A DNA stretch of 32,277 nucleotides from contig NZ_AZES01000064.1 in the NCBI RefSeq assembly GCF_001434985.1, forward strand, positions 1 through 32,277, given 5' to 3'. The notes under the pieces are model-generated. The model did no database searches, had not been told where the DNA came from, and was given only the letters and a program-made list of their open reading frames with translations. This document shows, piece after piece, positions 7,792-17,173 of the stretch (position 1 is the stretch's first letter; each line of letters opens with the position of its first letter). Both the position numbers and the translations under genes were made by a program. The stretch is from Companilactobacillus paralimentarius DSM 13238 = JCM 10415 (GTDB lineage Bacteria; Bacillota; Bacilli; Lactobacillales; Lactobacillaceae).

Positions 7792-8946
7792 ATGAATAGA
7801 TTAACTATTAGAAGGATAAATGAGCTGAATGTGTTGCGCGAAGTGTTCAATCAGACACCAACATCTCGGGCTGCTGTAGCAAAAAAACTAGGATTAACTA
7901 AGTCGACTGTCTATAATATTTTTACTAAATTAGCTAATGATAATTTGGTATATGACATCGGTCAGGGAAACAGTACTCGTAGTGGTGGACGTAAACCAGT
8001 CTTGACTAATTTTAATGCTCAAGCTGGATATACTATAAATACAAAAATTAATCAGGCTACGATTAGTTGTATGACAAATTGGTTAGATGGAAGTGTTGTA
8101 AATTATCAGGAGTTTCCTATCGATGGCAAGGATGCCTCAAAGCAATTGTTAGCATTATATCAGGCTATTAAATTATCTACGCTTGATAATGCTGACTTAA
8201 TGGGTATTTCCGTCGCAATTTATGGGGTCGTTAAGGATAATCATATTGTCAAAGCTATGAGTCAAGATTTGATTCAGTATGATTTGGTTCAAATTTTGCA
8301 GAGTAGATTTAATGTACCAGTACTATTGGAAAATGAGGCCAATTTGGCAGCTTTAGCAATAAAAGACTTTTCAGGTATTTCAATTCAAGATGCTATTGCA
8401 CTCAGCCTGACTGATCAAATTGGAGTTGGAGCGATCATTAATGGTCAACTTTATTCAGGAAAAAATAGTCGAGCAGGAGAAATCGGCTCGGGCAAGTATT
8501 ACGGCTTGGGTAATAAAAGTCCATTGTCATTAGAGAATGTAGGCTCTGATCAAGCTGTTTTTACACAAATTCAAGACTTAAAACAATCCTCAGTAGTTAT
8601 TGCTGATATTCGTCGTTGGTATGATCTAGGGGATGAAATCGTGCAAGAAGTTTTGAAAAATTTTGAAACTAGTATAATTATTATTTTACAAAATATTTTT
8701 TTGCTATTTGATCCTGAAAAAGTGGTCATAAGTTCTCGAGTTTTGCAGGCGATTCCTGAAATAATGAAGCGTGTTGAAAAGGAATTGTCGCAAGTAGTAG
8801 ATCATGAATTTTATATTGAAGTTTCTGATAGTGTAAGTAGTAATAGTTTATTGGGCGGTTGTGCGATGATAACTAGAAGAATATTAGAACTTCCAGATGC
8901 CGATTTACAATTCAAAAATAGAACCATGCCCACAGTTAGTGAGTAG
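7792..8946 (+). CDS. xylR: XylR-like ROK family transcriptional repressor
   Basis: DNA-binding repressor: an N-terminal winged helix-turn-helix (PTSRAAVAKKLGLTKSTVYNIFTKL, seen as SRAAVAKKLGLTKSTVYNIF at about residues 24-43) and a sugar-binding ROK domain with GISVAIYGVV and ENEANLAALAI. The 384-residue length fits XylR/NagC regulators. The cysteine-rich zinc motif of many ROK proteins is absent: the segment after GEIG reads SGKYYGLGNKSPLSLENVG with no Cys. It lies between alpha-xylosidase and the PTS genes, whose promoters carry the same xyl-type operator, so it probably controls both. The inducer could be xylose or a xylosyl disaccharide. GAGAAGG precedes the ATG by eight bases. Confidence 0.8.
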   Translation: MNRLTIRRINELNVLREVFNQTPTSRAAVAKKLGLTKSTVYNIFTKLANDNLVYDIGQGNSTRSGGRKPVLTNFNAQAGYTINTKINQATISCMTNWLDGSVVNYQEFPIDGKDASKQLLALYQAIKLSTLDNADLMGISVAIYGVVKDNHIVKAMSQDLIQYDLVQILQSRFNVPVLLENEANLAALAIKDFSGISIQDAIALSLTDQIGVGAIINGQLYSGKNSRAGEIGSGKYYGLGNKSPLSLENVGSDQAVFTQIQDLKQSSVVIADIRRWYDLGDEIVQEVLKNFETSIIIILQNIFLLFDPEKVVISSRVLQAIPEIMKRVEKELSQVVDHEFYIEVSDSVSSNSLLGGCAMITRRILELPDADLQFKNRTMPTVSE

Positions 8947-8953
8947 TGAAAGG

Positions 8954-8981
8954 GACTGATATAAAGATATTAGTCTTTTTT
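8954..8981 (+). terminator. Terminator of the ROK regulator gene
   Basis: GACTGATAT, loop AAAG, ATATTAGTC (one G-U pair), then six T. Confidence 0.8.
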
Positions 8982-9019
8982 ATTTACGATTATTTCGAAT
9001 AATTATTTTTAATAAGGGC

Positions 9020-9048
9020 TTGACGTTTCTTTAGAAAACGGTTATATC
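9020..9048 (+). promoter_or_regulatory. Promoter of the PTS EIIC-GH1 operon with weak cre-like site
   Basis: TTGACG (9020-9025), a 17-bp spacer and TATATC (9043-9048). AGAAAACGGTTATA (9033-9046) fits the cre consensus at 12 of 14 positions inside the spacer and -10, which is suggestive only. Confidence 0.5.
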
Positions 9049-9082
9049 CTAGTTAGTTCTTTTAATAAAAAAACTAACTAGG
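9048..9082 (+). promoter_or_regulatory. XylR-type operator 2
   Basis: The core 9052-9078 reads GTTAGTTCTTT, five bases, AAAAAACTAAC and aligns base for base with operator 1 except for one C in the left arm. Here the symmetry extends outward (CCTAGTTAGTT...AACTAACTAGG) to 35 bp and runs into the ribosome site AGGAGGG at 9080-9086, so the RNA form could also fold as a hairpin touching the Shine-Dalgarno sequence. Confidence 0.75.
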
Positions 9083-9092
9083 AGGGTTATTT

Positions 9093-10391
9093 ATGAAAAG
9101 TATTATTTCCGTATTTCAAAATAAATTTTTGCCAGCTTTAGCAAAATTTGGAAATCTGAAGTATATGGTTGTTCTTCGTGATGGAATGATTATTACAATT
9201 CCATTTACTATTTTTGGTAGTATTTTTATGATTGTCGTTAATTTGCCATTTACTTGGTGGGCTGACTTTATTAAACCTATTTCAGGTTATTTAAATGCTG
9301 CTGTAACAGTTACTTTTGGTATTTTGGCTTTAATTGTAGCTATGGGAATTAGCTATCAATCAGCTAAGGCTAATAAATTGGATACAATGACAGGAACGGT
9401 TATTCCTACGGTTGCATTCTTATTAGCGATGTTGAACAATAAGTTGACTATCGATCCAGCCGATCTTGGATCAGGTGGTATCTTTACAGCTATTGTCATT
9501 TGTATTATTTCTAGTGAAATTATTCGTTTCTGTGTTGCCCGTAATTGGACAATCGAATTACCTGACTCAGTTCCACCTGCAGTTGCCAAATCATTTTCAT
9601 CTTTGATTCCTGGCTCAATTGCATTGTTCCTTGTTTGGTTAGTTAGAGTTGTATTACATGTCAATATCAACTCAGTTATCCAATTTATTTTCTCACCACT
9701 TGTTGTTGGATTAGATAGCATTTGGGGTATTGAATTGGCTATCTTCTTAGTACTTGCACTTTGGGTTGTTGGTGTTCATGGTACTAACGTAATTGGCAGT
9801 ATTTATACACCAGTATTCTTAAGCTTCTTAACAGCTAATATCAATGCTGTAGCAAAAGGACATGCTCCAGTTCACATTGCTGCTGATGGTTTCTTGAACT
9901 TTGGATTAACTATTGGTGGTACAGGTGCTATTTTAGGATTAGTTCTTTGCATGTTCACTGCTAAGAGTAAACGTTATAAGGCAATGCGTAATCTTGGATT
10001 CATGCCTTCAGTCTTTAATATCAGTGAACCTATTATGTTTGGTTTACCTGTTGTTTTAAATCCTACTTTGATGGTTCCATTTATTGTTACACCGATGGTT
10101 CTAGAATTTATTACGTACTATCTTATGAAGTTTGGTGTCATTGGTATGATCGTAGCTCAAGTTCCTTGGACAACACCTACAGTTATTAGTGGATTCCTTA
10201 TGACTGGTGGAGATTGGCGTGCATCACTTTGGCAATTAATTGAATTGATTGTTTCCGTTGCAGCATACTATCCATTCTTCAAAGTCTTAGACCGTCAAGA
10301 AATAAAGGTTGAACAAGCTGAAGAGGCTAAAAAAGAAAATGCAGCTACAGACGATTCAATAGCTACTGACACTTCTGTAAAGGGAGCATAA
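9093..10391 (+). CDS. celB: PTS EIIC, lactose/cellobiose family (CelB type)
   Basis: Membrane sugar channel of the phosphoenolpyruvate phosphotransferase system that takes up and presents a beta-glucoside for phosphorylation by EIIB. 432 residues with about ten hydrophobic segments. The conserved substrate-site residues of this superfamily are present: H229 in GVHGTNVIGS and E312 in FNISEPIMFGLP. The charged, Ala/Glu-rich C-terminal tail (about 30 residues) is cytoplasmic. No EIIA or EIIB gene is in the window, so these must come from elsewhere. The 6-phospho-beta-glucosidase gene begins three bases after its stop. Confidence 0.9.
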   Translation: MKSIISVFQNKFLPALAKFGNLKYMVVLRDGMIITIPFTIFGSIFMIVVNLPFTWWADFIKPISGYLNAAVTVTFGILALIVAMGISYQSAKANKLDTMTGTVIPTVAFLLAMLNNKLTIDPADLGSGGIFTAIVICIISSEIIRFCVARNWTIELPDSVPPAVAKSFSSLIPGSIALFLVWLVRVVLHVNINSVIQFIFSPLVVGLDSIWGIELAIFLVLALWVVGVHGTNVIGSIYTPVFLSFLTANINAVAKGHAPVHIAADGFLNFGLTIGGTGAILGLVLCMFTAKSKRYKAMRNLGFMPSVFNISEPIMFGLPVVLNPTLMVPFIVTPMVLEFITYYLMKFGVIGMIVAQVPWTTPTVISGFLMTGGDWRASLWQLIELIVSVAAYYPFFKVLDRQEIKVEQAEEAKKENAATDDSIATDTSVKGA

Positions 10392-11852
<1,461 letters not shown>

Positions 11853-11855
11853 ATG

Positions 11856-11897
11856 AAAATCTCATAGATGATTTAAAAAGTCTATGGGATTTTTTTT
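11856..11897 (+). terminator. Terminator of the EIIC-GH1 operon
   Basis: AAAATCTCATAGA pairs with TCTATGGGATTTT (with a G-U pair) and is followed by a run of T. Confidence 0.8.
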
Positions 11898-11998
11898 GTT
11901 ATTTGATTTTTGACATTACTTAAAAGTGATACTTAATATAAATAATAATTAATAAAGTTAAATATTGTCAATAATTCAATAGTTATTTTTCCTTTTTT

Positions 11999-12070
11999 TG
12001 TTACATTTTAGTTACTATCAGTGAACAAAACTGTAACTTTCCGTCATTGTCAAGATTTCTGCTTTATAAT
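11999..12070 (+). promoter_or_regulatory. Promoter of the lysozyme gene with WalR-like box
   Basis: TATAAT at 12065-12070 is a perfect -10 without a clear -35 at normal spacing. TGTTAC (11999-12004), five bases, AGTTAC (12010-12015) resembles the WalR/YycF direct repeat TGTWAH-N5-TGTWAH with one mismatch, and a lone TGTAAC lies at 12032-12037. WalR commonly controls cell-wall hydrolases. The rest of the 257-base gap is AT-rich with nothing else recognised. Confidence 0.35.
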
Positions 12071-12109
12071 TTGTTTTGTTGCGATGGCAACGAAAGGGAG
12101 AAGGGAATT

Positions 12110-13366
12110 ATGGCTTTGAAAAGAAGAATTATTGTAGCTCTTACTACGGTAATGTCGATAGTTTTGTTTTTCGTGGGTGCAACAGATGTCCAAGCAGCAC
12201 GTGCTGATATGGTTGATGTGTCCAATAACAATGGGGCGATGACCATTTCTAATTTTACTGATATGCATAATAATTATGGTATCAAAGCGATTGTTACTAA
12301 AGTTAGTGAAGGTACATCATTTAAAGATACAACAGCTGCTGGTAATATTACAGCTGCTAAATCTGCTGGCTTATATGTTAATGGTTATCATTATGCTAGA
12401 TATAGTACTGTTAGTGGTGCTAAAGCTGAAGCTGACTACGCTGCCAAAATTGCTCAAGCTGATGGTTTGCCAAGTGGAGCTGTTTTAGCAACTGATGTTG
12501 AAAGTTCGGAACAACAGAACTTATCAACATCTCAAAATGATGCTAACAATGCAGCCTTTATGAGCGAAGTTGCTAAATACGGATATCGTTCATGTATTTA
12601 CACTATGGGTTCATGGGTTGGTACAACTATGACTGTGGATCAAGGATGGATTGCAGCATATCCATACAATGCTACAGGTGTAGAAGAATATACAACTCAA
12701 CATGCATGGCAATGGTCAAGTTCATATACATTCAACGGTAGCTATGGAAACTTTGATGTTTCAGAACTTTACGATGATTACTTTGCAAGTTATACAGCAC
12801 CAGCTGGTTCTAGCTCAACTACAACAACTACTACAGATAATAGTAGCTCAAGTAGTTCTGCTTCAACCGACAGTGGTTCAAACAGTGCCGGTGCAAGTAA
12901 AGATGTAATTACTGTCAAGAATTCTTCTGGCAGTTACGTTCCTTTAATGGCACTTCAAAGTGACGGTACGATGAAGAGAATCACTAGCGAAGTTCTAGGT
13001 AATAACACACCATGGCAAACGGATCAAACTAAATCAGTGAATGGCGTAACATATTATCGTGTCGCTACAAATGAATGGGTGGCTGCAAGTTATGTAACTG
13101 GAAACAGTTCATCATCTGCAACTACTAATAATAGTAGTTCAAACAGTTCATCTAGTAGCAGTAACGTCATTAAGGTGAAGAATCCTTCAGGATTATACGT
13201 TAAACTTCAAGCTTTACAAAGTGATGGTTCAATGAAAGATATCACTAATGAAGTTTTAGGTAATAACACACCATGGCAAACAGATCAAACTAAAGTTGTT
13301 AACGGTGTAACATATTATCGAGTTGCTACTAACGAATGGGTTAGTTCAGCTTATGTAATTGCCTAA
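12110..13366 (+). CDS. Secreted GH25 lysozyme with two C-terminal wall-binding repeats
   Basis: Exported muramidase that cleaves the N-acetylmuramic acid-N-acetylglucosamine bond of peptidoglycan, for cell separation or turnover. From ATG 12110 it has 418 residues: signal peptide (KRR, hydrophobic stretch, cleavage near VQA/A), a GH25 domain from MVDVSNNNG (catalytic Asp region) through LATDVES (acidic pair) to about residue 220, a Ser/Thr linker, and two repeats of about 66 residues (12904-13100 and 13165-13363) sharing LGNNTPWQTDQTK and NGVTYYRVATNEWV. These resemble SLAP/SH3b-like surface domains. A TTG at 12047 would extend the frame but lies upstream of the -10. AAGGGAG/AAGGGA precede the ATG. 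Confidence 0.88.
   Translation: MALKRRIIVALTTVMSIVLFFVGATDVQAARADMVDVSNNNGAMTISNFTDMHNNYGIKAIVTKVSEGTSFKDTTAAGNITAAKSAGLYVNGYHYARYSTVSGAKAEADYAAKIAQADGLPSGAVLATDVESSEQQNLSTSQNDANNAAFMSEVAKYGYRSCIYTMGSWVGTTMTVDQGWIAAYPYNATGVEEYTTQHAWQWSSSYTFNGSYGNFDVSELYDDYFASYTAPAGSSSTTTTTTDNSSSSSSASTDSGSNSAGASKDVITVKNSSGSYVPLMALQSDGTMKRITSEVLGNNTPWQTDQTKSVNGVTYYRVATNEWVAASYVTGNSSSSATTNNSSSNSSSSSSNVIKVKNPSGLYVKLQALQSDGSMKDITNEVLGNNTPWQTDQTKVVNGVTYYRVATNEWVSSAYVIA
12904..13363 (+). repeat. Tandem C-terminal repeat in the lysozyme gene
   Basis: Two units of about 198 bp (12904-13100 and 13165-13363) separated by a Ser/Asn-rich linker. Parts are nearly identical in DNA, e.g. GGTAATAACACACCATGGCA in both, indicating a fairly recent internal duplication or gene conversion. 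Each ends in a YYRVATNEWV-type strand characteristic of SLAP-like domains. Confidence 0.85.
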
Positions 13367-13384
13367 TAAATTTTGAATTTATCT

Positions 13385-13417
13385 AAGATGTTGTGAGTTT
13401 TCACAACATCTTTTTTT
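13385..13417 (+). terminator. Terminator of the lysozyme gene
   Basis: AAGATGTTGTGA pairs perfectly with TCACAACATCTT around a short loop, followed by seven T. Confidence 0.85.
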
Positions 13418-13441
13418 ATAGAAAAATAAGTTACTTGTTCT

Positions 13442-13470
13442 TTGCTTTAAATTTTGGATTACTTTATAAT
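13442..13470 (+). promoter_or_regulatory. Promoter of the manganese riboswitch-ATPase unit
   Basis: TTGCTT (13442-13447), 17-bp spacer, TATAAT (13465-13470), about ten bases before the aptamer. Confidence 0.65.
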
Positions 13471-13478
13471 GAAGACAT

Positions 13479-13561
13479 AACAAGGGAGTAACTTGCAGGT
13501 TGCTGTGACAAAATCGTCAACAAGACGTAGCTCTGGTTTTGTCTTAATTAGTGAGACTTGT
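13479..13561 (+). ncRNA. yybP-ykoY manganese riboswitch aptamer
   Basis: The RNA contains the class signatures recalled for this family: AAGGGAGTAAC near the 5' end, ACAAAATCGTCAACA in the left internal loop, CTCTGGTTTTGTCTTA as its partner, and a closing P1 formed by ACAAG (13480-13484) and CTTGT (13557-13561). The ACAAAA/TTTTGT arms pair. The 3' P1 strand is shared with the 5' arm of the terminator that follows, so manganese binding should favour P1 and let transcription continue (an ON switch). The downstream P-type cation ATPase is a usual target. Confidence 0.88.
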
Positions 13562-13592
13562 ACGCATATTTAGCGTGCAGGTCTCTTTTTTT
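13553..13592 (+). terminator. Riboswitch-controlled intrinsic terminator
   Basis: GAGACTTGTACGC pairs with GCGTGCAGGTCTC (two G-U pairs), followed by seven T. Its left arm includes CTTGT, the P1 strand of the aptamer, so the two structures are mutually exclusive. Confidence 0.85.
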
Positions 13593-13611
13593 ATAGAAAG
13601 AAGGGATACTA

Positions 13612-16302
13612 ATGAAACAAGTCGAAAATAAAAAGTTTTCTCGGTACTATGCTTTAAGTAAAGGATCTTTGCTAAGTAAATTTAAAACTAGCGAGGATGG
13701 ATTAAGTAATCAACAGGCTGCAAAGCTTTTGAAAGAAAACGGTCCTAATGCTCTAGCTCAAGGGAAACGAAAGAATCTTATCCAGCGTTTCTTAGATCAG
13801 TTTAAGGACTTCATGATTATTGTTTTATTGGCAGCCGCATTAATATCTGGATTGGTAGCTAAAGAATGGGCCGACGCAGCACTGATTTTGGCCGTTGTTA
13901 TTATCAATGCTATTTTTGGTGTTTTTCAGGAATCAAAAGCCGAGGAAGCTATCGATGCATTAAAGGAAATGTCGACTCCAGAAGCTCACGTAAGACGAAA
14001 TGGAAAATTAGAAACCATTAGTAGTGAGGATTTAGTTGTGGGGGATGTAGTTTTATTAGAAGCTGGTGATATTGTACCTGCCGATATTCGCTTGCTCGAT
14101 TCGGCCTCCATGAAGATTGAGGAATCAGCTTTAACCGGTGAATCTGTTCCCGTAGAAAAATCCGCTGAAGTGTTGGCAGATGAGGACATTCCTTTGGGTG
14201 ATCGGAAGAACATGGCCTATATGAATAGTAATGTGACATATGGTCGAGGCGTCGGCATTGTTGTCAGTATTGGTATGGACACACAAGTTGGGCAAATTGC
14301 TGGAATGATCAATCGAGCTGAAGATATTGGAACACCATTACAAGATAATTTGAATTCTTTAGGGAAAACTTTAACTTGGTTAATTTTGGTTATTGCTGCA
14401 GTTATTTTTGCAGTAGGTATTTTCAATAATCACGATGGTCTACCAATGAATGAACTGGTTATTAATATGCTATTGGTAGCAATCTCGTTAGCAGTTGCTG
14501 CTATTCCTGAAGGGTTACCCGCTATTGTTACAATCATTTTGGCTTTAGGAACAACAAGGATGGCCAAAAGAAAAGCTTTAGTTCGTAAATTACCAGCTGT
14601 AGAAACATTAGGAAGTACAGAAATTGTTGCCTCTGATAAAACAGGTACGTTAACACAGAATAAAATGACCGTGGAAAAAATTTATCAATACGGCAAATTA
14701 CAAGATGCTTCGGAACCAATTTCGGATGCCGATAAAGTTCTACAGGTTATGACCTTTAGTAACGATACAAAGATTCAAAGTGATGGAACTCTAGTAGGTG
14801 ATCCAACTGAAACAGCTCTAGTACAATTTGGCTTTGACCACGATTATCAGGTGGAAGATGAGTTAGTTAAAGAACCACGTGTTGCAGAAGTGCCGTTCGA
14901 TTCAGAACGTAAATTGATGTCAACGATTCATCAATTGCCAAATAGTAAGTATCTGGTGGCCGTAAAAGGTGCACCTGATATGTTATTGCAGCGTGTTACT
15001 AAGATTCAGGCTACCCCAGGTGAAGTACGTGATTTTACAGAAGCCGATGAAACTGAAATTCTGAAACAAAATAAAAATATGGCCGTTCAAGCTTTACGAG
15101 TGTTGGCAATGGGATATAAGATCGTTGACCAGATACCAACAACAGTAGATTCTGACACTGTCGAAAATGATTTGATTTTTGCCGGATTGATCGGAATGAT
15201 TGATCCAGAACGTCCAGAAGCCGCTCAAGCTGTAGCAGATGCTAAAAAGGCTGGTATCCGCCCAATTATGATTACTGGTGATCATCAAGATACCGCTGAA
15301 GCTATTGCTAAACGATTAGGTATCATTAAACCAGGTGATGATGGAGCAGTTATTACAGGAGCTCAATTGGATCAACTGAGTGACGAGGAATTTGATAAAA
15401 AAGTTCAACAGTATTCAGTTTATGCTCGTGTCTCACCGGAACACAAAGTTAGAATTGTTAGTGCTTGGCAAGATAAAGGTAAAGTTGTAGCGATGACAGG
15501 GGATGGAGTTAATGATGCCCCCGCTTTGAAATCAGCTGATATCGGTATTGGAATGGGTATCACTGGTACTGAAGTATCTAAAGGTGCATCAGATATGGTT
15601 TTAGCCGACGATAATTTTGCTACTATTATCGTAGCTGTTGAGGAAGGACGAAAAGTCTTCTCGAATATCCAAAAGTCGATTCAGTATTTACTTTCAGCAA
15701 ACTTAGGTGAAGTATTGACTTTATTCATGATGACACTGTTGGGTTGGGACATTTTACTTCCAGTTCAACTATTGTGGATCAATTTAGCAACAGATACTTT
15801 CCCAGCAATTGCTTTAGGTGTTGAACCAACAGAACCGGGCATTATGGATCGAAAACCCCGTGGTCGTAAGTCTAGCTTCTTAGGTGGTGGAATTGGTTCC
15901 TCGATTGTCTACCAAGGCATTCTAGAAGGTCTGATTACATTAGGAGTTTATGGATTGGCAATTACATTTCCAGTTCACACTGCAAATGCTGCTATGCACG
16001 CTGATGCCTTGACAATGGCTTATGCTACTTTGGCCTTGATTCAGTTATTCCATGCATTTAATGTTAAATCAACTTACCAATCAATTTTCAAAGTACATCC
16101 ATTCAAGAATAAGATGTTTAATATTGGAGTTGCCACTTCATTTATTATGGTTGCAGCGACAATTTTAGTACCAGGCTTTAATGGATTATTCCATGTAACA
16201 GAGTTGAATTTGTTACAATGGTCAATTGTTTTAGGTGCTGGTGTCTTGATGGTACTTATTGTTGAAATTGTTAAGTCCTTTCAACGTCGCACTAGCAAGT
16301 AA
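13612..16302 (+). CDS. P-type (IIA-like) cation ATPase, probable Mn2+/Ca2+ exporter
   Basis: Plasma-membrane pump driven by ATP through an aspartyl phosphate. The 896 residues contain the actuator motif TGESVPV, the M4 ion-site PEGLP with E300, phosphorylation site SDKTGTLT with D342, KGAPDMLL in the nucleotide domain, TGDGVNDAPALKSADIGIGM in the hinge, and M6 WINLATDTFPA with N724 and D728. These match the SERCA/PacL type IIA group. The manganese riboswitch upstream suggests that excess Mn2+ is exported, as for Lactococcus YoaB; Ca2+ transport cannot be excluded. A good AGAAAGAAGGG ribosome site precedes the ATG. It is a single-gene unit ending at a bidirectional terminator. Confidence 0.92.
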   Translation: MKQVENKKFSRYYALSKGSLLSKFKTSEDGLSNQQAAKLLKENGPNALAQGKRKNLIQRFLDQFKDFMIIVLLAAALISGLVAKEWADAALILAVVIINAIFGVFQESKAEEAIDALKEMSTPEAHVRRNGKLETISSEDLVVGDVVLLEAGDIVPADIRLLDSASMKIEESALTGESVPVEKSAEVLADEDIPLGDRKNMAYMNSNVTYGRGVGIVVSIGMDTQVGQIAGMINRAEDIGTPLQDNLNSLGKTLTWLILVIAAVIFAVGIFNNHDGLPMNELVINMLLVAISLAVAAIPEGLPAIVTIILALGTTRMAKRKALVRKLPAVETLGSTEIVASDKTGTLTQNKMTVEKIYQYGKLQDASEPISDADKVLQVMTFSNDTKIQSDGTLVGDPTETALVQFGFDHDYQVEDELVKEPRVAEVPFDSERKLMSTIHQLPNSKYLVAVKGAPDMLLQRVTKIQATPGEVRDFTEADETEILKQNKNMAVQALRVLAMGYKIVDQIPTTVDSDTVENDLIFAGLIGMIDPERPEAAQAVADAKKAGIRPIMITGDHQDTAEAIAKRLGIIKPGDDGAVITGAQLDQLSDEEFDKKVQQYSVYARVSPEHKVRIVSAWQDKGKVVAMTGDGVNDAPALKSADIGIGMGITGTEVSKGASDMVLADDNFATIIVAVEEGRKVFSNIQKSIQYLLSANLGEVLTLFMMTLLGWDILLPVQLLWINLATDTFPAIALGVEPTEPGIMDRKPRGRKSSFLGGGIGSSIVYQGILEGLITLGVYGLAITFPVHTANAAMHADALTMAYATLALIQLFHAFNVKSTYQSIFKVHPFKNKMFNIGVATSFIMVAATILVPGFNGLFHVTELNLLQWSIVLGAGVLMVLIVEIVKSFQRRTSK

Positions 16303-16327
16303 AGGATAATAAACGTGTTTATAAAGC

Positions 16328-16376
16328 AAAATGGCGTTCATGTTGACCGATTTAGTCAATATGAACGCCATTTTTG
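16328..16376. terminator. Bidirectional terminator between convergent genes
   Basis: AAATGGCGTTCATGTTGAC pairs with GTCAATATGAACGCCATTT almost perfectly; T-rich on both strands. It serves the ATPase gene (plus) and the YjjG-like gene (minus). Confidence 0.85.
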
Positions 16377-16385
16377 TATAAGTAA

Positions 16386-17066
16386 TTATTTTGATAAGCT
16401 GAGCAATTGCTCCAAGCTTTTGATCTCATAAGTTGCTTCAAAAGTAGTTTGATTAGCAATTTCTTTAGGATTGAACCAAACAGAATCCAGATGAGCCGCA
16501 TTGGCGCCGGAAATATCCGCTGTTAATGAGTCACCGATAACTAACATTTTTTGTTGATCAATACCAATTTTGTCGATAACAATTTTGAAGAAATTAGGAT
16601 CAGGCTTCTGATAACCAAGATCTTCGGATAGATATAAATCATCAAAATCAGTTAGTAAGTTGGAACGAGTAAGCTGTGAGTATTGTTTTTCTTTAGTACC
16701 GTTTGAAATTGCATAGATATGATGAGTTTGATGTAGTGCATCTAAAACTTGTTTAGCATGTGGCATAAGAATATTTTCTAGTTTAAAGAGTTCAAGATAG
16801 GCCGCATTTACTTTAGTACCATTAACTTTTTTTCCAAAGTGATCAAAGTATAATTCAAAACGAGTATTCAAAAGATCGTCACGTTTGATTTCTTTACGTT
16901 CTAATTTTTCCCAAAGTCCGTCGTTTAATTCATGCCAATAGGCAATCTGATCGTCGGTGAAGGGGAAGTTAATCTGCTTTGACAATCTATGTAGTGCCTT
17001 TTCAGCGTTGGCTTTAGTGTCAAGAATAGTATTATCAAGATCGAATAGCAAAATAGGATATTTCAT
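16386..17066 (-). CDS. yjjG: YjjG-type HAD pyrimidine 5'-nucleotidase
   Basis: Cytoplasmic HAD phosphatase (subfamily IA, helical cap) that would dephosphorylate nucleoside monophosphates, a house-cleaning role towards non-canonical pyrimidine nucleotides. 226 residues. Motif I is LLFDLDNTILD (residues 6-16), motif II is AISNGT near residue 119, motif III includes the Lys of YQKPDPNFF, and motif IV is VIGDSLTADISGA. The DNT rather than DGT in motif I and the KPDPNFF segment are typical of YjjG/YfnB. Monocistronic; the 107 bases upstream hold the terminator of the neighbouring Fe-S family gene. Confidence 0.85.
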   Translation of the reverse strand: MKYPILLFDLDNTILDTKANAEKALHRLSKQINFPFTDDQIAYWHELNDGLWEKLERKEIKRDDLLNTRFELYFDHFGKKVNGTKVNAAYLELFKLENILMPHAKQVLDALHQTHHIYAISNGTKEKQYSQLTRSNLLTDFDDLYLSEDLGYQKPDPNFFKIVIDKIGIDQQKMLVIGDSLTADISGANAAHLDSVWFNPKEIANQTTFEATYEIKSLEQLLSLSK

Positions 17067-17120
17067 TTAATTCCTCCACGATAATTATATTAATTGCATT
17101 ATACTGCTAAATTTGTTTAT

Positions 17121-17156
17121 AAAAAAAAAACTTAGGAAAATTCATCCTAAGTTTTC
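17121..17156 (-). terminator. Terminator of Fe-S family gene copy B
   Basis: Read on the minus strand, AAAACTTAGGA and TCCTAAGTTTT pair perfectly and are followed by a long T run (the A run at 17121-17130). Confidence 0.8.
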
Positions 17157-17173
17157 GTTTGCATGTCATCTGA

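Noticed and set aside
12047-12109. TTG-initiated N-terminal extension of the lysozyme
   Set aside because: It starts upstream of the TATAAT at 12065 and would put a non-signal sequence before the signal peptide; ATG 12110 has good ribosome sites.
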